Shown here: positions 7,288-16,177 of the stretch, one piece after another
How positions within the stretch are numbered: position 1 is the first letter of the stretch
Layout: the number at the start of each line of letters is the position of its first letter
DNA from: Paracoccus aminovorans
Lineage (GTDB): Bacteria; Pseudomonadota; Alphaproteobacteria; Rhodobacterales; Rhodobacteraceae
Direction of reading: 5' to 3'
Length of the DNA stretch: 64,000 nt
NCBI RefSeq assembly: GCF_001546115.1
Contig: NZ_KQ955210.1
Coordinates: forward strand, 409,383-473,382
Notes under the pieces: generated by a model
Seen by the model: the letters and a program-made list of their open reading frames with translations, nothing else
What the model was told of the DNA's origin: nothing
Database searches by the model: none
Translations under genes and position numbers: made by a program

Positions 7288-10200
7288 TCAGGTGCGGGCG
7301 GCGCCCGGCTCGGGTGCCTCGGGCCGGCCGAGCGCCCGGCGCACCAGCACGAAGAACAGCGGCACGAACAGCACCCCCAGCACCGTGGCCGAGACGGTGC
7401 CGCCCAGCACCGTGGCGCCGATGGTGTTGCGGCCGTTGGCGCCGGCGCCGGTCGACAGCACCAGCGGCAGCACGCCCAGCGAGAAGGCGACCGAGGTCAT
7501 CATGATCGGCCGGAAGCGCTGGCGCGCGGCCTCGATCACCGCCTCGAACAGCGGCTTGCCGTGTTGCTCCACCTGCTCGCGGGCGAATTCGACGATCAGG
7601 ATGGCGTTCTTACCGGTCAGGCCGATGACGGTCAGCAGCCCGACCTGGAAAAACACGCCATTGTCGAAGCCGCCAAGCCAGGCCCCGACCAGCGCGCCCA
7701 GGACGCCGATCGGCATGGCGAGCATGACCGCGAAGGGGATCGACCAGCTTTCGTAAAGCGCGGCCAGGCACAGGAACACCACCGCCAGCGACAGCCCGTA
7801 AAGCAGCATGGTCTGGTTGCCGGCCGCCTGTTCCTCCAGCGAAAGGCCGGTCCAGGCCACGTCGAAGCCGGGCGGCAGCTGCGCCGCCAGTTCCTCGATG
7901 GCGGCCATGCCCTGGCCCGACGAGACGCCGGGCGCCGGGTTGCCCTGGATGTTCATCGCCGGAACGCCGTTATAGCGCGACAGGCCCTGCGGCCCATAGC
8001 TCCAGCGCCCCTCGGCGAAGTTCGAGAAGGGCACCAGCCCGCCGGCACTGTTCCTGACCCGCCATTTGTCGATGTCGGTCGGCACGGCGCGCGACTGCGA
8101 TTCGCCCTGGACATAGACCCGCTTGATGCGGCCGCGGTCGATGAAGTCGTTGACATAGCTGCCGGCCCAGGCGACCGACAGCAGGCTGCCCACGTCCGAG
8201 GCCGTGACCCCCATCGCCCCGGCCTTGCGCCAGTCGATGTCGAGCTTGTATTCGGATGCGTCCTCAAGCCCGTTCGGCCGTGCCTGGGCGATGCGCCCGT
8301 CCTGCGCGGCCATGCCCAGAAGCTGGTTCCTCGCGTCCAGCAACTGTTCATGCGGCTGGCCGGCGCGGGCCTGCAGATAGAAGTCGAAGCCCGAGACGTT
8401 GCCGAGCTCGATCACCGAGGGCGGCACGATGGGGAAGGCCATGGCGTCGCGGATGCCCATGAAGGCCGGGAAGGCGCGGCCGGCGATGGCCTGCACCGAC
8501 TGGTCGGCGCCGGGGCGTTCGTCCCAGTCCTTCAGCCGCAGGAAGGCGATGCCCATGTTCTGGCCCGAGCCCGCGAAGCTGAAGCCCGAGACGCCGAAGA
8601 AGCTGTCGACATTCTCGGATTCGTTCTCGGCGAAGTAATGCTGGATCTGGTCGATGACCGCGTCGGTGCGTTCCTGCGTGGCGCCGGTCGGGCCCTGGAT
8701 CAGCGCGAACATGATGCCCTGGTCCTCGTCGGGCAGAAAGCCGGTGGGCGTGCGCAGGAACAGGAACACCATGGCCGCGCCGATGGCGGCATAGATCAGC
8801 ATCATGCGCAGCGGCCGGCGGATGATCCAGCCGACCGCGCCGCCATAGCCGCGCATGGTGCTGTCGAAGCCGCGGTTGAACAGGCCGAAAAGCCCGCGCG
8901 TCTTGTGGCCGTGCTCGTTTCTCAGCAGGGTGGCGCACAGCGCCGGGGTCAGCGACAGCGCCACGACGACCGACAGGCCCATGGCGCTGGCGATGGTCAC
9001 GGCGAACTGCTTGTAGATCACCCCGGTCGAGCCGCCGAAGAAGGCCATCGGCACGAAGACCGCCGACAAGACCAGCGCGATGCCGATCAGCGCGCCGGTG
9101 ATCTGGCCCATGGACTTGCGGGTGGCCTCGCGCGGCTCAAGTCCCTCGTCCTCCATGATGCGCTCGACGTTCTCGACCACGACGATGGCGTCATCGACCA
9201 GCAACCCGATGGCCAGCACCATGGCCAGCATGGTCAGCGTGTTGATGGTAAAGCCGAAGGCCGCGAGGATGCCGAAGGTGCCCAGCAGCACCACCGGCAC
9301 CGCCAGCGTCGGGATCAGCGTCGCGCGCCAGTTCTGCAGGAACAGCAGCATGACGAAGAACACCAGCACGATGGCCTCGACCAGCGTCTTGACCACCTCC
9401 TCGATGGAGATCAGCACGAAGGGCGTGGTGTCGAAGGGGATGACGTAATCCATGCCCTCGGGGAAGAAGCGGGCGAATTCCTCCATCCGCGCCTTGACCC
9501 GTTCCGCCGTGTCGAGCGCGTTCGCGCCCGAGGCCAGGCTGATCGCCAGCCCCGAGGCCGGCTGCCCGTTGTAGCGGGCGTTGGTCATGTAATCCTCGGC
9601 GCCGATCTCGACGCGGGCCACGTCCTTCAGCAGGATCAGCCCGCCGTCCTGTTCGGCGCGCAGCACGATCTGCTCGAAATCCTCGGGCGTCGACAGCAGC
9701 GATTGCGCGGTGATGGTGGCGTTCAGCATCTGGCCCTGCGGCGCCGGCTGGCTGCCGAAGCTGCCGGCCGAGATCTGCGCGTTCTCGGCCGAGACCGCCG
9801 CGACCACGTCGCCCGGCGTCAGCTCATAAGCGGCCAGTTTCGACGGGTCGAGCCAGATGCGCATGGCATATTGCGCGCCGAAGACCTGGATCGAGCCCAC
9901 GCCCTCGATCCGGCTGAGGTCGTTGACCAGGTTCGAGATCAGGTAATCCGACAGGTCCACCTGCTCGAAACTTCCGTCGGGCGAGGTCAGGCCGATGACC
10001 ATCAGGAAGCCCGAGGCCGATTTCTCGACCGTCAGGCCCTGGCGCTGCACGGGTTCCGGCAGCAGCGCGGTGGCCTGGGACAGCTTGTTCTGCACCTGGA
10101 CCTGGGCGATGTCGGGGTCGGTGCCGGTTTCGAAGGTCAGCTCGGTCTGCGAACTGCCGGAGGAGGTCGAGCTGGACTTGAAATAGCGCAGCCCGTCGAG

Positions 10201-10413
10201 GCCGGTCATCTGCTGCTCGATCACCTGGGTCACGGTATTGGCCACCGTCTCGGCCGAGGCGCCGGGATAGGTGGCGCGGATCGTCACCGTGGGCGGCGCG
10301 ATCTGCGGATATTGCGCGACGGGCAGGGACAGGATCGACAGGATCCCCAGACCCATGATCAGGATCGAGATCACCCAGGCGAACACCGGACGGTCGATGA
10401 AGAAGCGGGCCAT
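7288..10413 (-). CDS. RND multidrug efflux permease (AcrB/MexB type)
   Basis: The protein has 1041 residues, the usual length for hydrophobe/amphiphile efflux (HAE1) pumps. The start MARFFIDRPVFAWVISI is the classic first transmembrane helix. The proton-relay aspartates sit in LLVDDAIVVVENV, and the second-half signature GLTGKNAILIVEFARE holds the lysine partner. Two large periplasmic loops lie between helices 1-2 and 7-8. It acts in the inner membrane as a trimer with the adaptor encoded 33 bp upstream. No outer-membrane TolC homologue or TetR repressor gene lies nearby, so the outer-membrane partner must be encoded elsewhere. The substrate range cannot be read from sequence. Confidence 0.95.
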   Translation of the reverse strand: MARFFIDRPVFAWVISILIMGLGILSILSLPVAQYPQIAPPTVTIRATYPGASAETVANTVTQVIEQQMTGLDGLRYFKSSSTSSGSSQTELTFETGTDPDIAQVQVQNKLSQATALLPEPVQRQGLTVEKSASGFLMVIGLTSPDGSFEQVDLSDYLISNLVNDLSRIEGVGSIQVFGAQYAMRIWLDPSKLAAYELTPGDVVAAVSAENAQISAGSFGSQPAPQGQMLNATITAQSLLSTPEDFEQIVLRAEQDGGLILLKDVARVEIGAEDYMTNARYNGQPASGLAISLASGANALDTAERVKARMEEFARFFPEGMDYVIPFDTTPFVLISIEEVVKTLVEAIVLVFFVMLLFLQNWRATLIPTLAVPVVLLGTFGILAAFGFTINTLTMLAMVLAIGLLVDDAIVVVENVERIMEDEGLEPREATRKSMGQITGALIGIALVLSAVFVPMAFFGGSTGVIYKQFAVTIASAMGLSVVVALSLTPALCATLLRNEHGHKTRGLFGLFNRGFDSTMRGYGGAVGWIIRRPLRMMLIYAAIGAAMVFLFLRTPTGFLPDEDQGIMFALIQGPTGATQERTDAVIDQIQHYFAENESENVDSFFGVSGFSFAGSGQNMGIAFLRLKDWDERPGADQSVQAIAGRAFPAFMGIRDAMAFPIVPPSVIELGNVSGFDFYLQARAGQPHEQLLDARNQLLGMAAQDGRIAQARPNGLEDASEYKLDIDWRKAGAMGVTASDVGSLLSVAWAGSYVNDFIDRGRIKRVYVQGESQSRAVPTDIDKWRVRNSAGGLVPFSNFAEGRWSYGPQGLSRYNGVPAMNIQGNPAPGVSSGQGMAAIEELAAQLPPGFDVAWTGLSLEEQAAGNQTMLLYGLSLAVVFLCLAALYESWSIPFAVMLAMPIGVLGALVGAWLGGFDNGVFFQVGLLTVIGLTGKNAILIVEFAREQVEQHGKPLFEAVIEAARQRFRPIMMTSVAFSLGVLPLVLSTGAGANGRNTIGATVLGGTVSATVLGVLFVPLFFVLVRRALGRPEAPEPGAART

Positions 10414-10446
10414 ATGCGGTTCCTGTCTTTCCTCGCGGTGTCGCGG

Positions 10447-11766
10447 TCAGTTCGCGGGCTGGGCCGGGTCCGCCGCCTCCGGCGCGGCCTCGGCGGGCGC
10501 GGCGCCTTGGGCCGGCGCGGCGTCGTCGGCGGCTTGTTCGGCCGGCTCTTCGGCAGCGGGCTGCTCTGCGGGCTGGCCGGCGGCAGCGTCGCCGCCCTCG
10601 GCCGGCACGGCCTCCGCATCGGTGCCTTCGGCCGCCTTGCGTTCCTCGGGGGCGACGGTCATGCCGGGGGCGATCTTCTGGACGCCCTCGACCACGATGC
10701 GGTCGCCGTCGTCCAGACCTTCACTGACGACCCATTGGCTGCCGTGGTCCTGCAGCACGGTCAGCTGGCGCTGCTCGACGACGTCCTGGGCATTGACCAC
10801 CAGCGCGATGGGCTGGCCGCGCCGGTCGCGGCTGACGCCTTCCTGCGGCGCCAGCACCACGTCCCTGGCGGTGGCCTGCTGCACCACGGCCTGCACATAC
10901 ATGCCGGGCAGCAGGATGCGGTCGGGATTGGCGAAGGCCAGCCGCAGCGTGACCACGCCGGTCGTCTCGTTCACATAGGGCTCGGCGGCGGTCAGCGTGC
11001 CCTCCTGGTCGAATTCGGTGCCATCCGCCAGGCGCAGCGTCACCTTCTGCTCGGCATGTTTGGCGCCTTCGTTCTGCGCGGCCATGGTGCGGCGGAAGCG
11101 GATGACCTCAGCCGCCGATTGCGTCACGTCGACATGCACCGGGTCCAGCTTGCGGATCACCGCGAGCGGCGTCGCCTGGCTGGCGGTGACCAGCGCGCCC
11201 TGGCTGGTCTGCGCCAGACCGATCTCGCCGTCCAGCTCGGCGCGGATGGTGGTGCGCTCCAGTTCGATATTCGCGGTCTGCAGCTGCGCCTCGGCGACCT
11301 TGACCGCGGCCTCGGCGGCGTCGCGCGCGGCGATGGCGCTGTCGGTCGAGCTTTCCGAGGCGACGCGGCGGTCGCGCAGCGCGCCGACGCGCTCGGCCTC
11401 GCGCCGGGCATTCTCGGCCTGGGCGCGGGCCTGGGCCACGGCGGCCTCGGCCTGGGCCACGGCGGCCTGGTAGGTGGTGGCGTCGATGCGGAACAGCGGG
11501 TCGCCGACCTTGACATGGCTGCCCTCGTCGAACAGGCGCTCGGTGACGATGCCGTTGACCTGCGGGCGCACCTCGGCCTCGGCCGAGGCGGTGACGCGGC
11601 CGGGCAGGGTGGTGGTCAGGGGCACATCCTGGGCCCGCAGCGTGACCACCGTGACCGGGGTCGGCGGCTGCTGGCCGGGATCCTGCGCCAGGCTCGGCGC
11701 AGGCATCAGCCCCGCCGCGATCGGCAGAAACAGGGAAATCGCCATGCGGCGCGCGGGCGCTGACAT
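10447..11766 (-). CDS. RND efflux periplasmic adaptor (membrane fusion protein)
   Basis: The protein has 439 residues. A signal peptide with cleavage near PAPSLAQ is followed by the lipoyl-type half (TLPGRVTASAEAEVRP; FDEGSHVKVGDPLFRID), an alpha-helical hairpin (about 90-160, AEAAVAQARAQAENARREAE), a second lipoyl half (GEIGLAQTSQGALV) and beta-barrel and membrane-proximal domains (VVAPEERKA region). The last ~65 residues are an Ala/Glu/Pro-rich, Cys-free tail that AcrA/MexA-type adaptors do not normally have. The ATG at 11766 with GGAG upstream is preferred over longer frames because it gives a proper signal peptide. It is transcribed with the pump gene downstream. Confidence 0.93.
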   Translation of the reverse strand: MSAPARRMAISLFLPIAAGLMPAPSLAQDPGQQPPTPVTVVTLRAQDVPLTTTLPGRVTASAEAEVRPQVNGIVTERLFDEGSHVKVGDPLFRIDATTYQAAVAQAEAAVAQARAQAENARREAERVGALRDRRVASESSTDSAIAARDAAEAAVKVAEAQLQTANIELERTTIRAELDGEIGLAQTSQGALVTASQATPLAVIRKLDPVHVDVTQSAAEVIRFRRTMAAQNEGAKHAEQKVTLRLADGTEFDQEGTLTAAEPYVNETTGVVTLRLAFANPDRILLPGMYVQAVVQQATARDVVLAPQEGVSRDRRGQPIALVVNAQDVVEQRQLTVLQDHGSQWVVSEGLDDGDRIVVEGVQKIAPGMTVAPEERKAAEGTDAEAVPAEGGDAAAGQPAEQPAAEEPAEQAADDAAPAQGAAPAEAAPEAADPAQPAN

Positions 11767-11875
11767 CGTTCTTGCTCCGGGCAGTCTGGTCACGCTCCGA
11801 TAACGAACAGTTTGGCCGGCGATTATCAATCCCAAATCCGCCCGGAATGCGCCGCCCGGATTCTTACCCTGGATT

Positions 11876-11896
11876 TTCTTCGTTCTCCAAATACCC
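11876..11896 (-). repeat. Dispersed GGGTATTTG repeat, copy 1
   Basis: Read on the minus strand it gives GGGTATTTGGAGAACGAAGA. It lies in the 226-bp divergent gap between the efflux adaptor and acyl-CoA synthetase genes, and is the only copy not at a gene 3' end. Confidence 0.55.
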
Positions 11897-11992
11897 ACCC
11901 GGACCGCGCCACCGGGCGCTGGCAATCGCCCCCTTGGCAAAACCCGTCGCGACTGGCTTAGTCGCGGGCGCGCGATCGCGACGGAGGGGCAA

Positions 11993-13624
11993 GTGCCGCA
12001 TTACGATATCTACAGCCAGGGCCTGGACATCTGTCCGGCGAATTACGCGCAGCTTTCGCCGCTGCGTTTCCTGGAGCATACCGCCCAGGTCCATCCTCGG
12101 GCGCTGGCCGTGGTGCACGAGGGCGTGCGCCGCAACTGGGCCGAGACCTATGCGCGCTGCCGCCGCATCGCCGGGGCGCTCGCCGCGCGCGGCATCGGCA
12201 AGGGCGACACGGTGGCAGTGCTGTCCGCGAATATCCCCGAGCTGTTCGAGAGCCATTTCAGCGTGCCGATGACCGGCGCGGTGCTGAACGCGATCAACAC
12301 CCGGCTGGATGCCGAGGCGGTCGCCTTCATCCTCAGCCATGGCGAGGCCCGCGTGCTGCTGGTCGATCCCGAGTTTTCGGAACTGGCCGAGCGCGCCGTC
12401 AAGATCGCGCGCGGCCGCGAGATCCTGGTGGTGGACATCCTCGACCCCAGCTTCCAGGGCGGCAGCCGCGTGGGCGCGCTGAGCTATGACGACCTGCTGG
12501 CCGAGGGCGATCCGGACTTCGACTGGCAGATGCCGCCCGACGAATGGGACGCGATCTCGCTGAACTATACCTCGGGGACGACGGGCGACCCCAAGGGCGT
12601 GGTCTATCACCACCGCGGTGCGGCGCTGAATGCGCTGGCGAACATCACCTCGTGGCAGATGCCGCATCATGCGCGCTATCTGTGGACGCTGCCGATGTTC
12701 CATTGCAACGGCTGGTGCTTCCCCTGGACCATCGCCGCCAATGCCGGGGTCTGCGTCTGCCTGCGCGCGGTGCGGGCCGAGCCGATCTTCCGCCTGATCC
12801 GCGACGAGCGGGTCACGCATTTCTGCGGCGCGCCCATCGTGATGAACATGCTGGCCAATGCCCCCGATGCGCTGAAGGACTTCGACCATCCGGTCAAGGC
12901 CATGGTCGCGGGCGCACCGCCCCCGGCCTCGGTCATCGCGGCGGTCGAGGCCATGGGCATCGAGATCACCCATGTCTATGGCCTGACCGAGACCTATGGC
13001 CCCTCAGTCGTCTGCGCCTGGAAGACGGAATGGGACGGGCTGGAGGGCGAGGCGCGCGCCCGCATGAAATCGCGCCAGGGCGTGCGCAACCCGGCGCTGG
13101 ACGGGCTGATGGTCGCCGACCCCGAGACGCTGGCCCCAGTGCCCGCCGACGGTGAGACCATGGGCGAGGTCTTCATGCGCGGCAACAACGTGATGAAGGG
13201 CTATCTGAAGAACCCCTCGGCCACGGAAAAGGCATTCCGGGGCGGCTGGTTCGCCTCGGGCGACCTGGGCGTGATGCATCCCGACGGCTATATCGAGCTC
13301 AAGGACCGTTCCAAGGACATCATCATCTCGGGCGGCGAGAACATCTCCTCGATCGAGGTCGAGGACGTGCTCTACAAGCACCCCGACGTGCTGGAGGCCG
13401 CGGTGGTCGCCCGGCCGGATGAGACCTGGGGCGAGACGCCCTGCGCCTTCGTGACGCTGAAGCCGGGCCGCGCGGCCGAGGCCGAGGCGCTGATCGCGTT
13501 CTGCCGGCAGAACATGGCGCGCTACAAGGTGCCGAAAACGGTGGTGTTCGGCGAGTTGCCCAAGACCTCGACCGGCAAGATCCAGAAGTTCGTGCTGCGG
13601 GACCGGGCGCGCGCCCTGGGGTGA
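11993..13624 (+). CDS. Acyl-CoA synthetase (AMP-forming)
   Basis: The protein has 543 residues and activates a carboxylic acid to an acyl-adenylate and then a CoA thioester. The P-loop is YTSGTTGDPKG, the adenylate site HVYGLTETYGP, the hinge region FASGDLG, and the C-terminal catalytic lysine is in KTSTGKIQK. The sequence (LPMFHCNGWCFPW) matches the branch that includes medium-chain and methylmercaptopropionate (DmdB-like) ligases; the natural acid cannot be told. The start is GTG at 11993, decided by a strong GGAGGGG four bases upstream. It is a monocistronic plus-strand gene followed by a hairpin terminator. Confidence 0.9.
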   Translation: MPHYDIYSQGLDICPANYAQLSPLRFLEHTAQVHPRALAVVHEGVRRNWAETYARCRRIAGALAARGIGKGDTVAVLSANIPELFESHFSVPMTGAVLNAINTRLDAEAVAFILSHGEARVLLVDPEFSELAERAVKIARGREILVVDILDPSFQGGSRVGALSYDDLLAEGDPDFDWQMPPDEWDAISLNYTSGTTGDPKGVVYHHRGAALNALANITSWQMPHHARYLWTLPMFHCNGWCFPWTIAANAGVCVCLRAVRAEPIFRLIRDERVTHFCGAPIVMNMLANAPDALKDFDHPVKAMVAGAPPPASVIAAVEAMGIEITHVYGLTETYGPSVVCAWKTEWDGLEGEARARMKSRQGVRNPALDGLMVADPETLAPVPADGETMGEVFMRGNNVMKGYLKNPSATEKAFRGGWFASGDLGVMHPDGYIELKDRSKDIIISGGENISSIEVEDVLYKHPDVLEAAVVARPDETWGETPCAFVTLKPGRAAEAEALIAFCRQNMARYKVPKTVVFGELPKTSTGKIQKFVLRDRARALG

Positions 13625-13651
13625 AGCCGGGTGCCCCGGCGCGCGGTCGGC

Positions 13652-13675
13652 GGGGTATTTGGAAAACAAAGAAGG
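13652..13675 (+). repeat. Dispersed GGGGTATTTG repeat, copy 2
   Basis: GGGGTATTTGG followed by AAAACAAAGAAGG, 28 bp after the acyl-CoA synthetase stop. Together with about 11 bases upstream (GCGCGGTCGGC) it is repeated 75 bp further on as copy 3. Confidence 0.7.
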
Positions 13676-13714
13676 CCCGGGCGCGGAGAAAGAGGCGCGC
13701 GGTCCGGGCCTTTT
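13672..13714 (+). terminator. Hairpin terminator of the acyl-CoA synthetase gene
   Basis: AAGGCCCGG (13672-13680) pairs with CCGGGCCTT (13704-13712), with an inner GCGC pairing in the loop, followed by TTTT on the plus strand. It also reads as a stem for the convergent GNAT gene. It is flanked by two copies of the dispersed repeat. Confidence 0.65.
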
Positions 13715-13726
13715 GGCGCGGTCGGC

Positions 13727-13750
13727 GGAGTATTTGGAAAACAGTGAAGG
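13727..13750 (+). repeat. Dispersed GGGGTATTTG repeat, copy 3
   Basis: GGAGTATTTGG followed by AAAACAGTGAAGG. It sits between the terminator hairpin and the convergent GNAT stop, 75 bp from copy 2 and in the same orientation. Confidence 0.7.
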
Positions 13751-13772
13751 CTGGAGGCGTCGGGTGCTGGCG

Positions 13773-14246
13773 TCAGGCGCGCAGCGGCAGGCGCAGGATA
13801 TGCTGCGGGCCGATCTGGCCGCCGTGGTGGAGCGCGCCGGTATCCCGGAAACCCGCCGCCAGATAGACGGCGCGGGCCAGGGGGTTGGCCTCGTTCACCG
13901 TCAGCACCAGCGCGCGGGCCTGGGGATAGCGGCGCGCGACATAGGGGCCGAGCGCCCGCATCGCCGCCTTGCCGCTGCCCTTGCCCTGCTCGCGCGCGTC
14001 CACCATCACGCCGCGCAGGCCCAGTTCGTCCGGCGCGGCGAAGTCGTAGCGCGCAGCATAGGCGCGGTCGATCTTGAAGAAGCCGACCGGCCGGCCGTCG
14101 CGGGCGATCAGGTGGAAGTCGCAGCCCGACTCGTCGGCCTGGAAATGGCCGGCGATGGTGCCGCAGAAGGGTTCCTGCTGCGGCGTCACGGCGATATGGG
14201 CCACGCGGTCGTAACCGTCGCGGCCCAGCGGTTCCAGCGTGATCAC
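13773..14246 (-). CDS. GNAT-family N-acetyltransferase
   Basis: The protein has 157 residues. The acetyl-CoA binding motif A is RGVMVDAREQGKGSGKAAM (about residues 88-106), followed by a motif B region with NEANPLARAVYLAAGF. The acyl acceptor is unknown. Translation starts at a GTG that overlaps the stop of the oligoendopeptidase gene (GTGA, 14243-14246), so it depends on translation of that gene. A start much further upstream stays open but reads the peptidase gene in the wrong frame and is rejected. Confidence 0.85.
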   Translation of the reverse strand: MITLEPLGRDGYDRVAHIAVTPQQEPFCGTIAGHFQADESGCDFHLIARDGRPVGFFKIDRAYAARYDFAAPDELGLRGVMVDAREQGKGSGKAAMRALGPYVARRYPQARALVLTVNEANPLARAVYLAAGFRDTGALHHGGQIGPQHILRLPLRA

Positions 14247-16096
14247 GCCTCCATCGCCTCGAGTTCGTCGATGAAGCCCTCGATCATCGCGAGGCCCTTG
14301 TCCCAGAAGGCCGGGTCCGAGGCGTCGAGGCCGAAGGGCGCCAGCAGTTCCTTGTGATGCTGCGCGCCGCCGGCCGAGAGCATGGCGAAATATTTCGCCT
14401 GGAAGTCGGGCAGCCCGTCCTCGTAGGCGGCATAGAGCGCATTCACCAGCCCGTCGCCGAAGGCATAGGCATAGACGTAGAAGGGCGAATGCACGAAATG
14501 CGGGATATAGGTCCAGAAGGTCTCGTATCCCGGCATGAATTCGAAGGCATCGCCCAGCGATTCGGCCTGGATCGACATCCAGAGATCGTTGATGTCCTCG
14601 GGCGTCAGCTCGCCCTTGGCGCGGGCGGCGTGCAGCTTGCATTCGAAATCGTAGAAGGCGATCTGGCGCACGACCGTGTTGATCATGTCCTCGACCTTGC
14701 CGGCCAGCAGCGCCTTGCGCTGGGCCTTGTCGCTGGTCTTGGCCAGCAGCGCGCGGAAGGTCAGCATTTCGCCGAAGACCGAGGCGGTTTCCGCGAGCGT
14801 CAGCGGCGTCGAGGCCAGGAGTTCGCCCTGTCCGGCCGCCAGGCGCTGGTGGACGCCGTGGCCCAGCTCATGCGCCAGCGTCATCACGTCGCGCGGCTTG
14901 CCGAGGTAGTTCAGCAGCACATAGGGATGCACGGTGGTGACGGTCGGGTGCGCAAAGGCGCCGGGCGCCTTGCCGGGCTTCACGCCGGCGTCGATCCAGC
15001 CCCGCTCGAAGAAGGGCTGCGCCAGTTCGGCCAGTTTCGGCGAGAAGCCGGCATAGGCGTCGAGCACGGTCGCCTCGGCCTCGGGCCAGGCGATCAGGCG
15101 CGGCGTCTCGGTCGGCAGCGGCGCGTTGCGGTCCCAGACCTGCAGCTTGTCGAGCCCCAGCCAGCGCGCTTTCAGCCGGTAATAGCGATGCGACAGGCGC
15201 GGATAGGCGGCGGTGACGGCATTGCGCAACGCCTCGACCACCTCGGGTTCGACATGGTTCGACAGGTGGCGCGCGGTCTGCGGCGTCGGCATCTTGCGCC
15301 ACTTGTCCTCGATGGATTTTTCCTTGGCGAGCGTGTTGTGAATGCGCGCGAAAAGCTTGATGTTCTTGCCGAAGACCGCGGCCAGGGCCTTGGCGCCGGC
15401 CTCGCGCCGGGCGCGGTCGTGGTCGGTCAGCAGGTTCAGCGTCGCCTCGATACCCAGCTCTTCGCCGTCCACGTCGAAGGTCAGCCCGGCGGTGGTCTCG
15501 TCGAAGAGCCGGTTCCAGGCGGCGGCGCCGACGACTGAATTGTCGTGCAGGAAGCGTTCCAGCTCGTTCGAGAGCTGATAGGGACGCATGGCGCGCATGC
15601 GGTCGAACACCGGCTTGTAGCGCGCGGGGCCGTTCGGGGCCGCGAAGACCTCGGCATAGCGGGCGTCGGGGATGCGGTTGAATTCCAGGCTGAAGAACAC
15701 CAGCTTGGTCGTCGCCGTGGTGATGCGGTCCTGCATGTCGCCCATCAGCTTGGCACGGGCCGCGTCGGTGGTGTTCTGGTAATAGCGCAGCCCGGCATAG
15801 GACATGATCCGCCCGGCCAGAATGTCGATGTCCTGGTAGCGCTCGATGCATTCCAGCATCTTGTCCGGCCCCAGCGCGACCAGCTTGCCGTCATAATCGC
15901 GCGCGAAGGCGGAGCAGGCCGCCTCGACCGCCTCGAGATCGCGGGTCAACTCCGGCGCGTCGGGTGCCGGGTAGAGATCGCTTAGATCCCATTCCGGCAA
16001 TTGGCCCAGTTCGGGGGCGTCGGCGGCAACGGGAAGCGCGTTCTCGTCCCGCGGCAGGGCGCGGAGGGGCAGGGGGCGGCAGGCAGAAATCGTCAT
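14243..16096 (-). CDS. pepF: M3-family oligoendopeptidase F
   Basis: The protein has 617 residues, the usual size of PepF/M3B enzymes. The zinc-binding motif HELGH is at residues 409-413 (TLAHELGHGVHQ), with the third ligand glutamate in the following helix (LAETASVFGEML). It is a cytoplasmic metallopeptidase that cuts short peptides. The ATG at 16096 is preferred because AGGAAAGGAC lies six bases upstream; in-frame ATGs at 16117-16123 would add up to nine residues. The 3' end overlaps the GNAT gene. Confidence 0.93.
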   Translation of the reverse strand: MTISACRPLPLRALPRDENALPVAADAPELGQLPEWDLSDLYPAPDAPELTRDLEAVEAACSAFARDYDGKLVALGPDKMLECIERYQDIDILAGRIMSYAGLRYYQNTTDAARAKLMGDMQDRITTATTKLVFFSLEFNRIPDARYAEVFAAPNGPARYKPVFDRMRAMRPYQLSNELERFLHDNSVVGAAAWNRLFDETTAGLTFDVDGEELGIEATLNLLTDHDRARREAGAKALAAVFGKNIKLFARIHNTLAKEKSIEDKWRKMPTPQTARHLSNHVEPEVVEALRNAVTAAYPRLSHRYYRLKARWLGLDKLQVWDRNAPLPTETPRLIAWPEAEATVLDAYAGFSPKLAELAQPFFERGWIDAGVKPGKAPGAFAHPTVTTVHPYVLLNYLGKPRDVMTLAHELGHGVHQRLAAGQGELLASTPLTLAETASVFGEMLTFRALLAKTSDKAQRKALLAGKVEDMINTVVRQIAFYDFECKLHAARAKGELTPEDINDLWMSIQAESLGDAFEFMPGYETFWTYIPHFVHSPFYVYAYAFGDGLVNALYAAYEDGLPDFQAKYFAMLSAGGAQHHKELLAPFGLDASDPAFWDKGLAMIEGFIDELEAMEA

Positions 16097-16177
16097 GATC
16101 GGTCCTTTCCTCTGGCCCATCATGTGACCTTTGCCGCGCCGGGGCGCAAGTCCCAGAGGCACCGCCCGGCCCGCGGC

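Noticed and set aside
6628..11763. A 1711-codon open frame on the plus strand opposite the RND efflux genes, and similar very long frames at 273-3317, 3244-5886 and 26532-28622
   Set aside because: They are antisense to well-identified genes, are rich in Arg/Gln/His/Gly as mirror images of GC3-rich codons, and have no recognisable domains.
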